The notes below the pieces were generated by a model. That model had not been told where the DNA came from and did not search any database. It was given only the letters and a program-made list of their open reading frames with translations. A program made the position numbers and the translations under genes. Source: Cerioporus squamosus (lineage: Eukaryota > Basidiomycota > Agaricomycetes > Polyporales > Polyporaceae). From it: a DNA stretch of 64,000 bases. The stretch lies in the NCBI GenBank assembly GCA_022592435.1, contig JABYQS010000101.1, forward strand, positions 62,001 to 126,000. Direction: 5' to 3'. This document shows, piece by piece, positions 22,177 to 32,664 of the stretch (position 1 is its first letter; the number at the start of each line of letters is the position of its first letter).

Positions 22177-24998
22177 ATGTCTGCTGCAACCCCTGCAGCT
22201 TCAACCCCGGATGGAGGTTCCTCTAGTGTCGCGGGTCCTCCCGCCGGCGAGGCCTCTTCCAGCAATGTATCCGACTTGGACCGCATGGTCCTCGAATATC
22301 TACGTTCGAGAGGACACAAGGATCTGGAGAAGGCCTTGGAGGAGATCGAGAAGAGCGCGGCTCCTGCGGACGACAAGGGCAAGCAGCCTGAGACCGCGCC
22401 GTCGCATGCCATATCACAAGAGGAACTCGTCAAACAGCTTGCGATATTCGTGCAGAAACCCGCGAATCCAGACGAGAATGCGTTCAAGGACAGCTCCAGC
22501 GTCCTTCAGGAGCTCTCAGCTATGGGCAATCCCCAGAACATCCAGAACCTCATATCCAGCATAGGACCGGTGGGCGCGGAGGAGATTCTATCACTGGATC
22601 CGACGGACAAGCACGAAAGCTTCCGGGAACTGGAGTCATGGGTAGATGGTTCATTGGACATGTACAGGGTACGTTCGTGTCCTTGATGTCATGCACGCGT
22701 TGCTCACGCGTACGCTCAGCCCGAGTTTCGACCAATATTGTTCCCTATCTTCTGCCACTTCTATCTGGACCTTGTCCAGCAGGGTTACCGAGAAGCAGGT
22801 ATGCGCGACTACATCTACACAATGCCCATGTCTTGACGTGAGACTGCATTAAGCCCAGAATTTCTACTCTACCTTCTCTCCATCTATCCCCAGCATTCAC
22901 CACACCACACTGCATCATCTTTCCACGATCACTCTGCCCTACCATGTCCAGACCGACGAAGTGGCTCAACGTTTCCGCTCCGAAAAGTACACTGTACGCA
23001 TGAGTCGCTCGGGTTTCAGCCTCCTCATAGGCTGGTTAACCGAAGGATTTGGTGGCGAGCCTACCGGAACGGGCGATGGCTTCTCTGGGGAGAAGGGCAA
23101 GCGAGGGCGCGCAGCGGTCATGCGTGTGGTGAATAACCACCTACGCTTTGATGGTACCAGTATTGAGCCCGTAGCTCTTACCATGACTAACTCGTCAACA
23201 CAGTTACCCAATCCTCAACCACGTCTATGTCCTCTCGAGGATGGGAGGACTCTACCGGTTTCCTATCCGCAGTTGTACCACAGACAAACGGCAGCAATGT
23301 GGACGCAACCGCTTACAACTCGTCCAAAGGCGAACTGAAGCTCGGGCCTGCGCCGATCTCTGAGGAGCTCCGTGCAGAGACTGAGCGGACAATCCGCGAG
23401 CAGGCAATGTCAGATCACGATCCTGGTGCTCAGTATGACCTTCACTTTGCGCGACCGGCACCCCCGCCTGGTCTTGTGTCACCCGCAGTCTCCGACCTTC
23501 CACCACATCCACCATCTTTCAAGACCGTAGACGTCAAGCGGGAAGTAGAGAAAGTCCGTGATGCGAGGAAGCGGATACGACTCGATCCCTCGGCCGTGAC
23601 GTCTGCAAACCTGCACACACCACAAGGAGCCGCTGCACGAGCTCGTGCATTGCCCAGCATTTGCGCATATACCTTCCACGATGTTGGTGAAGGGTAGGTA
23701 AATCATATATTCTCAGACGGCCTGCACACGTCTTGACTCCCCCGCGTCAGCGTGCCGTGCTGCGAGTTTTCTCCAGACACGTCCCTGTTGGCCGCAGGAT
23801 TCTCCGAGAGCTACATCCGACTATGGAGTCTCAAAGGAGAGAAGTTGAAGGGCATGCGGAGCGACTTCCAGATGAACAACATACGTGATTGTGAGTCTTC
23901 GCTGGCTGTCCGCTAAGACCTCGACTTCATCTCGCAACAGCTTCGTCGATAAACAAAATACGAGAGAAAGGCGGTTCCACAACCCGCAAGCTCATAGGAC
24001 ACAGCGGGCCTGTGTACTCCGTCGCGTTCGACCCCACCGGCGGCTCTGGGAGTCCGTCAAAATACCTCCTTTCTTCCTCCGCGGACGCAACGGCACGGCT
24101 GTGGTCGCTCGATACCATGACAAACATCGTTGCCTACCGCGGGCACCAGAATCCCGTATGGGATGTCAAATGGAGTCCCATGGGTATCTACTTCGCAACC
24201 GCGTCTCGAGACCGAACTGCCCGACTGTGGTCCACGGACCGGACATCGGCATTGCGTATATATGCTGGGCACTTGAGCGATGTCAATGTAAGTGGATCGC
24301 ACTCATTCGTTCGAAGAGGCTGACAGTTGTGCTGTATATCAAAGGCCGTCGGATTCCATCCAAACTCGTTGTATCTGGGCACGGCCTCGAGTGACTGCAC
24401 TGCAAGGCTGTGGGATGTGCAGCGCGGAGCCTGTGTACGTGTCTTCTACAGACACGATGATATCGTTTCCACACTTGCCTTCAGCCCTGATGGTCGCCAA
24501 CTTGCTACTGCTGGTACGTGAGCTGCCGTAGAACGGAGCCACTGTCTTTAGCTGACATTACGATTCAGGCGAAGACCTCGCAATACGCCTGTGGGACCTC
24601 GGGTCGGGCAAGTGCATTAAGAAGATGACCGGACATACGGCCTCTGTGTATTCTCTCGCGTTCAGTGCGGAGTCGAGCTTGCTTGTCAGCGGCGGCGCAG
24701 ACTGGACAGTACGCTGTTGGGATGTCAAGGCCGCGGGAGGGTTACCTACCAAGGTCAAGGAGAACGGCACGATGGTCAACGGGACGTCGGACGAGCATCC
24801 ACCTGAGAAGGAAGAGACGGAGAGTATTGAAACGTGAGTGAAGCGTGTTGCCAGCCCACTCAGTGAATAACACGTCTTTACAGGACGGATCTGCTAGCTA
24901 CGTTCCCGACGAAACGAACACCCATCATCAACGTACAGTTTACGCCTCGTAACCTGTGCTTGGTAGCTGGACCATACTTGTCTCCCGAGACACGATGA
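22177..24998 (+). CDS. taf5: TFIID subunit TAF5
   Basis: Scaffold subunit of TFIID (in yeast also SAGA). Order: disordered Ala/Ser-rich start (MSAATPAAS), LisH-like helix (LDRMVLEYLRSRGHKDLEKA), the TAF5 N-terminal domain with LESWVDGSLDMYRPEFRPIL and FCHFYLDLVQQGYREA, then a linker and a C-terminal WD40 propeller. Propeller repeats are clear: GHSGPVYSVAFDPTG, SSADATARLWSL, GHQNPVWDVKWSPMG, SRDRTARLWS, GHLSDVNAVGFHPN, SSDCTARLWD, DDIVSTLAFSPDG, GEDLAIRLWD, GHTASVYSLAF, GADWTVRCWD. Introns lie between several repeats. The frame ends LVAGPYLSPETR, 46 bp before the stop of the convergent neighbour, so the two transcripts must overlap. Confident. Confidence 0.92.
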
Positions 24999-25043
24999 AT
25001 ACATTGAGTCCACTCTCGTACATGTCCGAGCCTGAAGGCTGCC

Positions 25044-25761
25044 TCAAGGCCTGTGCACATCATCATCGTCGTCATCATCCTCCTCCTCCTCCTCTTCATC
25101 GTCATTATCCAACTCCAATCGACGTTGGCTCGCCTCGACCCACTTCTTCTTAGCAGTACGCAGCATCTTGAGGTCGTCGCACTCCGTAAGAGCGACCGTG
25201 TTCTTCCTGTATTTCTTGGTCTTGCCGATGATGGTGTATGCAGTGTGCAACTGCTCGACCGAGAGACTTGTGAATGGTCGCACGGCAGCCACGAGTTTGT
25301 CAGTCTCCGAGGGATACTGTATGTTGTAGAATCCATCTCGAGCCTGGGCGAGCTTACGCAGGATACCGTTACTCAAGGCCTCCTCTGGAAAGCCGTGCTT
25401 GTCCTCGCTTTTGTCGTCGTCTTCTGCCATGGGGTGGTCGTCAGGATTGGCCATGTAGACGCCTTGGATGGTCAGGCAGTCGTCTTCATCCATGTTCTCT
25501 GAGCACGATGTTGACTGAGAACAGCCATAATACTCTTCAGACGAAGCGCTCTCCTGGCTTGGAGGGAGGTAGTTGCTGTCTGCCTCGTCTCTCTGATCCA
25601 TGGTGTTAGTACAGGAGATGGAACCTCGCTTCAAAGCTGACCTCGCGCTCGCGCCGTTCGGCCTGCTCATCGTCGTCCATCATCGCTACCTCCGTCGGTT
25701 CAAGCTCGTTCTCAGAAGCTATGTCCTCGGCGGTATAGCAACTGGAAGTGTAGCGGGGCAT
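25044..25761 (-). CDS. Hypothetical acidic nuclear-type protein
   Basis: No family recognised. The protein is about 220 residues. Start MPRYTSSCYTAEDI at 25761; exon 1 ends in a charged stretch (AERRERE); a 49-nt intron (donor GTCAGC, branch CTAAC, acceptor ATCAG) joins in phase to RDEADSNYLPPSQ. The middle is Ser/Asp/Glu-rich with SQST and SSEEYY. The C-terminal third has a more ordered look: ILRKLAQARDGFYNIQ, VEQLHTAYTIIGKTKKYRKN, LKMLRTAKKKWVEAS. The protein ends in a run of Glu and Asp of about fifteen residues. Such acidic tails are common in histone-binding and nucleolar proteins, but that is only an analogy. It shares a promoter with the divergent gene at 26148. Confidence 0.6.
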
Positions 25762-26147
25762 GTTGAGGCTGCCGTCGAGTGGTGGGTGTGTTTGGGATAA
25801 GCCGCACATACTCAACACGGGGTTTTTATAGGTATTTGAGAAGTACGGAGGACAGAAAGAACCAAAGTTCGCATCCGAGAGCATCACCGCAGGTTGCAAA
25901 GAAGCCTTTCTCTTTCTTAGCCTACATGCGTGAAAGACCTGAGGCACAAAGCAAGACGGCAGGAGTGGCGGTGGCAGACTCGGTCGACGCGCGGGTGGCT
26001 GGACGCGTCGCGTACGCGTTAATGGGTGTCACGTGTAGGGAGGGTCAAGCGCCCATTGAATGGCCTGTGTTGAGGTCGGTCACCCTGTCCACGCACCTCT
26101 TCCTTCCTGCCACCATATCCGTCCACAACCACTCTCCGCCGCGTACA
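25762..26147. promoter_or_regulatory. Divergent promoter with two ACGCGT sites and CACGTG
   Basis: A 386-bp region between two unknown genes. ACGCGT at 26003-26008 and 26014-26019, CACGTG at 26030-26035, about 110-145 bp before the plus-strand gene. The arrangement resembles the Rad51 promoter in this window. Regulation at G1/S is inferred. Confidence 0.45.
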
Positions 26148-27341
26148 ATGGCTACAGTCAGTCTTTCCACATCTCTATCTGTACGTCTTATACTGAAGTG
26201 AGTTGATGCAGCACACGGAGGATCAGAACATGGAAGACGTCATGGACGCCTCCATGGACATGGGCACCTTCTCCTACCCACATCCCCAGACCCTTCAACA
26301 GGTCAACAACACTCAGCCTGCAAGTGCAAGCACACCTAGTGGTGAGTTGCGGCCTGCGTTATTTGCGCATTTGCCCACATCCGTCTCTCGGCCGTACCAG
26401 TTCTGACCGAGTTGGATCGCCTCTACGAACAAATGCGAGCAGTTGTGGCCGGCGTCCAGAATCGCGAACCCTTCCGCGACATACCCGTCAAGGTGCACAT
26501 TCGTCGGCCAGACAGAGATTCATGGGCGTACATGGGTCGTGGAATCGTCTCCCAGGAGATATCCGGCCAGTCCTCTCGAGTCGGTGCGTATTCACTCGTC
26601 TCTACGCCCCAACGCACGCGTTTTTCTTAGATCACACCTTTCTAGTCGTGAGGGCGGCCTCATCCCACAAGATCCTCACCGTTTTCGGAGAAGTACGTCA
26701 CTGTGCTTGTACTCGCGTGCCTTACTAACTAGCCCGCTCAAGCAGGGCGCTGCCCTCCAAGCGGAACGTCGGGGCAACTTCGTTGTAATCGGGTGCGTTG
26801 AGGGTGGCCGAGTCGTCTCCTGGTCTCTCAACGTGAGCATACCTATTCTATACCGATCCCTGCGGAACTGACGCCTTCTGCACCCTGTCCTGCGGTCGTT
26901 CGACGGCGCCTCCCCTGTTAACCTTCATGTCCCGACCATACCTCCATGCCTCTCTCGTACCCCTCTCCATCTTACATATTTCACGGGATGAAGGCTCTCA
27001 ATAACTCCGAGACCGTCCGTCTTCTTGCGAGCATCGAGCTCGCCTGCTACGCTTGCAAGCAGGCCATGGCCGACCCCACCACGCACAGCGCGTTCCGGCG
27101 CCGCGTTGCGCGCATGATCAAGGACGACCGTCGTCGCCGTCACAAACGACGCAAGGATCAGGATTCAATGGTCGCAGCCTTCGCACGCACTGGGCTCGGC
27201 GAGGAAGTCCCCTCGGAGCCCGACAACAGCGCTCCGCCTCCCACGGAACCGGTGCCCATCCCTGCGCCGGTCCCAATGCCTATCCCCCAGCCCGCACCCG
27301 CTCTAGGAGAGATGTACACAGACTATCCGCTGCAGCAGTAG
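26148..27341 (+). CDS. Hypothetical protein with basic and Pro-rich C-terminus
   Basis: No known family recognised. The first exon codes only Met-Ala-Thr before an intron (about 26157-26210); phase then gives HTEDQNMEDVMDASM. The core reads as a small folded domain of about 130 residues: LDRLYEQMRAVVAGVQ, VKVHIRRPDRDSWAYMGRG, VSQEISGQSSRVVVRA, KILTVFGEGAALQAE, NFVVIGCVEGGRVVSWSL. A helical segment (SETVRLLASIELACYACKQAM) follows, then a strongly basic stretch (RMIKDDRRRRHKRRKDQ) that should be a nuclear signal, and a Pro-rich end. The intron before ALNNSETV is about 160 nt, long for this window, and its acceptor is uncertain. Promoter with ACGCGT and CACGTG upstream. Confidence 0.65.
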
Positions 27342-28468
27342 CGGACCCACCGCCGCTCTTCTTGGGCTGCTGTGCAGCAGCAGCACAGTACATATTCACT
27401 ACCTGACTAGAGGAAGGGGGTGCTGGAAGTACACGCGTTATTGCTAATGTATACTATCGTCTGGTCCCCGAACTGATGTCGTCATGCCATTCCCGTAGCC
27501 GTTTCTTGTCTCTCTGTCGCCTCTGTATAATCTCGTCCCCTGTCCTAGTACGCTCATCACGTCTTGCTTACCTTATTGCACGCACCGCTGTCTCCAATAA
27601 ACCCCGATCTATTCGTGCCGCATGTCGCAACAGTTCGCCATCGGGCGTACTCGTACATACCGGTGCACGTCAGGCGACCTGCTTTATTGTGTATGTCGTT
27701 CGACCACACTGCCCGCCAACCAGCCACACAACTCTATCCACGGCCGGTCTCTGTCGGGCAAGCGATGGCGAACCGCATGGGACGCGAACGGATTTGGAAT
27801 ACGCCGACGTTGTACTACAGAGCCCACTTGAACTACCCTTTACAAGTATTGACTGGTATCCTTGCGTCGGCTGCAGGTCCGGAGGAGTGGTAGAATGTAT
27901 GTGTAAGTCAAAAAGGTGTGCAGAGCACATAATACGATACGTATAAAGTCACTGGCAAGAAAGTGAAGGTTGCACGGCGCTGGCCTGCATGACGCCAGAC
28001 CTGACGAATGAAAAGAGGAACGGGCTGGCGGAAGGAACGTGGACTCCTTGAGATGGTCTGGTCAGGTCTGCGCGGAGGAGCCGGGAGGAGAGGGAGCACG
28101 GAACTCTAAGAAGAGGGAAGTGTGCGCAGGAGGATGTGAGATGAGCGAGCACAAGGAGGGAGGGGGAGGGGGCAGGCAGGGATGAGGGTTCGCGGACTGA
28201 AGCCAGACGCGGGACGGGGGAGCACGAAGAACAGGTATAGTAGAGACAGCGATGTGCAGGCGAAGCAAGAAATGAGCCAATGCGCCAGCTCCAAACCCAC
28301 AGCCGACGACCACCACACACAACACACGCGGAGAAGCGGAGAAAGACGACGACAACCACCGGGGCCACGGGGGACCTTATGACTTGTCACATGGATACTG
28401 ACAACCCTATGCACGAGACGAGTGAAAACGAGCAGCATTGTGGACGGGACGCCGCTATGGGCCTGTGA
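27342..28468. other. 1.1-kb convergent intergenic region, no gene seen
   Basis: This gap lies between two convergent genes. Open frames on both strands lack family features, start context and plausible splicing. The right part (about 28060-28240) is purine-rich on the plus strand. No tRNA B-box or hairpin RNA stood out. A non-coding transcript cannot be excluded. Confidence 0.4.
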
Positions 28469-30282
28469 CTATCGATAGGGTAGGCCCGATGGCGAGGCTG
28501 GTGGATGTTGGTAGTCTTCCTGTCCCGACCCGGATGCTCCAGGGGCAGGTGCGCGTCGCTCGCTGTACTGCGGCGGGAGCTCGATGACCTCGTCCACGGG
28601 CGGAGGCGGTAGGTCGTCCTCGATGTCTGTATGGAGGATGAAACGTGCAGGGGTTTGGTAGGTCGACACGCCTGCCTGGGCAGCCTTGCGCTGCGCCGCA
28701 CTGGACGTGATGCTCTGATACCAGGAGGCGACGCTGCCCTCGGGACGCACACCGCCGTACGCAGCAGCAGCGGCACCATACTGGGAGGCGCCCCCATACC
28801 CCGACCCGCTGCCATAGAGGGAGGTGTCGTGCATGGAGTCGGGTCGGGCGGACGGCGGGAACTGCGCGGTCGTTGCGGTATTTGGCGGGCGCGCGAAGTT
28901 GAGGGTAGAAGCACCATCCGCGCTTGGCCTTCCTTGCTGCAGGAGGTTTACGCTCGAGTTGGGTGTCGCGCCATCCGCAAAGTTGTCGTGAGGGTAGAGG
29001 GGATAGGGGTTGAGGGCCTGGTGGGGAGGGACGCCCGGATCTTTCATGAGATCGACCTCCTGCTTTTGGAATTTGCGCCCAAAGATTCCGCCGCTGAAAG
29101 GACCGGCGCCGCCGTTTCGGCGACGAAGGTAGAACCAGATAAGGGCGCCGACGACAACCATGGCCACGAGCGTACCGACGATAGCGGCGGCGACTATGCC
29201 CGCGTTGGAGCTTTTGGACGGGTCGTCGCTGTCGGGTGATGAAGTCGCACTAGCACTAGAAGTGGCGGTCTGCGTGCTCGACTTGGTGGCAGCAGCGTGC
29301 GTGCTTGTAGCGGTCATGGAAGGCGGGTTGGAGACGGAGGCGGGCGAGTTATTAACCAGGCACGTCTTGTCGTCGGACAAGCCGACAGGCAATATCTGCG
29401 TGCTTCCTCCCTGACGGCCTTTGGCGTCCACCATGAAGAGCACCAGTTCCGTGTTCGCAGCGACATCAACGACCCAGTCAAAGCTCGGTCCTGTGGGCGG
29501 GTTGAGGATGAAGGTCGTGCCGCCAGGTACAAGACCCTGTAACAGATGTGATTATAAGTATGCCAGTTGTGGAACGTAGTGTACCAACTGACCATGATCT
29601 GTACGGGCTGTATGACACCCGGACTATATCCGCTGAAGGTGTACGTTCTGGAAACTCGCATGAGATGTAATGGATGGCGAGATATAGCCTGAAGCTTACC
29701 TGCACTGAGCGAGGGCGGAGTTCGCCTCATAGGTGAAGTCGACGACTGCGTGACCATATCCGGTTGGAAGAGATTCGGACGATGCGGGACGACGTGAGGA
29801 CTTACCAGGAGGACTGCACGACTTCTTGCTCACCGAGGCACCAACAGTGATCACCGGTGACACTCCTCCTGAACCAAAACCGGTGGCATCGGACATGACG
29901 GCAACTACCAGCTGGTCTTTGTCATAGTTCATGGTCGTGGTAAACGATCCGCGATTGTTGCTGAAGCTACCGTCGGGGATTGTGATCATTCTGGGGGCGG
30001 CATAGGACTACGAGCAGGTGAACACACAATAGCCTGTCTCAGATGCCCAACTATGGCTACTCACAGGAACGAGGGTGAGCTGGAAAGGCGCAGTGCCCCC
30101 TAGGATATCAAGTCGTTCAGCAGGGGAACGGACCGGGGAGAACGCGACATACCTGTCCATGAGACCTGGAAGTCATCGCAATGGGTTGCCTTGCCGTAAG
30201 AGAAGGTGAAGTTGGCGGCGTATGCTTGCAGCGGCCATAGGAGGAGTAAAGTCGGGAGGAGTCTTGGCAAACGGGTCCACAT
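28469..30282 (-). CDS. Secreted single-pass membrane glycoprotein, unknown function
   Basis: Architecture is clear although the family is not. A signal peptide (MWTRLPRLLPTLLLLWPLQAYA) starts at 30282. The ectodomain of roughly 250 residues holds a few Cys (HCDD, KKSC, LAQC, KTCL) and GTAPFQLTLVP, a motif often seen in fungal surface proteins. A Ser/Thr-rich stalk follows, then a transmembrane helix (GIVAAAIVGTLVAMVVVGALI) with a charged stop (YLRRRNGG). The cytoplasmic tail is about 200 residues, Gly/Pro/Ala/Tyr-rich, with ELPPQY and LPPPPVDE, which could bind WW or SH3 domains. The layout resembles Mid2/Wsc-type wall sensors without a WSC domain. At least four introns. The likely 5' UTR is pyrimidine-rich on the coding strand. 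Confidence 0.7.
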
Positions 30283-31224
30283 GGACGGAAAGAGCAGGGA
30301 TGCAGAGCGACGAAGCAGAAACGCCCTGAAGACGGGTCGGATGTGCGGGAGAAGGGGCAGACGGAGGGAGAGATAGAAAAGGGAGCGGACGGGCGCGTGC
30401 AGACGCTCTGCACGACGAGGGAGCACAGGCTTGAGGCGGGAGGAGGAGATGGCGGGTGGAGAGTACCTAGTCAGACGCCTCTCGAGGTCGACTGCAAGGC
30501 TCGCGACTAGCCGGCGCCTGCACCGTGTCGCTCGGAATTTGCTACTCTTGGCAGGTCCCTCCCGACCCTGGCCCGACCCCGCCTTCGTCCGTCGGCGTCG
30601 CATCATTCCCGTCCCCGACCTCCTCCTCCGCAATGGCTTGTCCCAGTCGATGCTGTCGCCCGTGGCCGACCGCGGTCGGGCAGCTGCCTGTACACGGCGA
30701 CGCCATGCTGTGTATGCCAAGCATATGCTCGAGTAGTCGCTGCATTCTAATCGCGTTGCAACGCAGCCACCACTGTCACTGTCAATATCTCACTGCATCA
30801 AATCGCCCTAAGCGTCATTTGCGTAGCACGGCGACAAAGTGACATCCGCACCAGTACCGCCTCCCGTGACCGATGTACTTTCTCCTCCGCACCACCTCGA
30901 GCTCTCGCGAGCTCGCATACTCATAGTCAGTTGCTGAGCATACACTACTAGTACTACTCTTACGACGTCGCAACGGTAGACCCGTGAACGCGCGCCATTC
31001 GGACATGCTCAATTAACCACTCGGACTTGGAACGAGCCGCCGACGATTGGACCTCTGAAACTCGCTGTATTCCACGCTTTCGAAAGCCAAAGACATCTGC
31101 TGCATTACTTGCGCGCGCAGCTTACTGTGCATACCCCTCTCTTCTTGACTTAAATCCGCTGTTTGGCTACCAAGCTCTGCTCTCCTCCCGACATCGGCGA
31201 GACCAGCGATCCTCGGTACAACCT
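30283..31224. other. Divergent intergenic region
   Basis: About 940 bp between a minus-strand and a plus-strand start. The first 200 bp is the pyrimidine-rich (coding-strand) leader of the membrane glycoprotein. No supported gene. Confidence 0.4.
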
Positions 31225-32237
31225 ATGGACGACTCACTCGGAACCGGGGGCGGACCCGTTCGCATACAGGTCCTCAGCGATCTCCATCTCGAGATCGGTA
31301 GACCTGCTCCGGGTGGAGGTTACACCCACTTCCAGTACGACTTCCCGGCCAAAGCGGACATACTCGCTCTACTCGGGGACATAGGCACTACCAACGACGA
31401 CCGCTTGTTTGACTGGCTTCGCGCACAGTTGAAGCGGTTCAAACTTATCTTCTTTCTTTCGGGCAACCATGAAGCCTATCGTTCGTCCATCGTAAGTGGC
31501 ACTATTATGGTACTGTGCGAATAAGGAGAATTAACCCCATGCTGCTGTCTCCAGAAAGAATCGACTAGCAGACTCGCTGCGTTCGCGAAGGGGAACGAGG
31601 AGCGGCTGCGGGTCAATAATCCATCGCGCGACGAGAGCATCGGCCGCTTCGTCATCCTCGACCGCACACGCTACGACCTCTCCGACACAGTGACGGTCCT
31701 CGGGTGCACCCTCTGGTCCCACCTCGACCCCGAGCATGTGTCCTTATAAGACTCGGTTTGAACGACTTCTACATGATCAGCGACCTCACCACCGACGTCT
31801 ACCAGTCCCTCCACGAGCGCGATGCCGCATGGCTCTCCCAGGCAGTCACGCAGATCGCGCGCGACGAGCCGCACCGGAGTATCGTGGTCATGAGCCACCA
31901 CGCGCCGACGGTCGAGGACACCTCTGACCCGAAATTCCGCGGGCAGCAGATGGGCTCGGCGTTCTCTACGGAGCTGTCCAAGGAGGAGTGGTGGCCGCAT
32001 GTCAAAGTGTGGATGTTTGGACACACGCATTGGCCGTGCGACTTTGAGCGGCGCGGTGTGAGGGTCTTGAGCAACCCACGGGGTTACAGGACTATCGGCG
32101 AGGACGGATACGACCCCGAGATGATCGTGAGGTATAAGTCAGGGTACTGCTCATTTATGCCAGTGGAACGCTTTGTATATGTGCTAACCTCTATTTGCCA
32201 GGAGACATTCTCTGAGAAAGTAGTGTTCATACTGTAA
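31225..32237 (+). CDS. Calcineurin-like metallophosphoesterase with apparent frameshift
   Basis: Single-domain phosphoesterase with the metal-binding series of the family: QVLSDLHLEIGRP, LALLGDIG, FFLSGNHEAYR, VMSHHAPT and MFGHTHWPCDF. The start MDDSLGTGGGP is close to the first motif. One intron (about 31492-31554) is in phase. After LGCTLWSHLDPEHVSL the frame hits TAA (31747-31749), while the continuation LGLNDFYMISDL lies in another frame; one base appears to be missing near 31740-31748. A 47-nt splice from GTGCAC to ATAAG would keep frame but would remove the conserved TLWSHL and has a poor acceptor. Near the end a likely intron (32133-32202) would give a shorter tail ending at 32223. Substrate unknown. 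Either a functional gene with a sequence error or a recent pseudogene. Confidence 0.7.
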
Positions 32238-32664
32238 AGTATCGTACTGTTTCAACCCGTTTTGAAGGGTGTTCAAGCTCAGCTTCAAGCGAGACGTCCA
32301 TGCCACCAAAGTATTGACTGGATCTCTTGGAAGAGCAGTCCAATTCGCTGCATTTTCCTAGCTCGATCACTAGACGCTTCGGCTTGTCTCCTATGTATGA
32401 CAGTCCACCTCTCGTACGTGGTGCTATCTGGGTCTGTACAGTTGTACGAACCGAACGACCTGCAACCTCGTTAACGAGCCGACGAGAGCGCCTAATTGCC
32501 TTTTGTGGCCGCATCGGTACGGCGGTAAGCGCAGCAGCGTACCATAGCTGATAGCACGAGGCTAAGCACGAGCGACGCCCGACGCTCTCACAGCCCACGA
32601 CCAGCTCACGACTGTCCCAAGACCCTCCCGCTCCTTTCACACTCAACGCGCTCCACTTCGCCTC
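32238..32664. other. Intergenic region before desaturase gene
   Basis: About 430 bp; holds the 3' end of the phosphoesterase transcript and the desaturase promoter. No gene seen. Confidence 0.4.

Noticed and set aside
27564..27893. 109-codon plus-strand frame in the 1.1-kb gap
   Set aside because: No recognisable domain and no good start context; possibly non-coding RNA.
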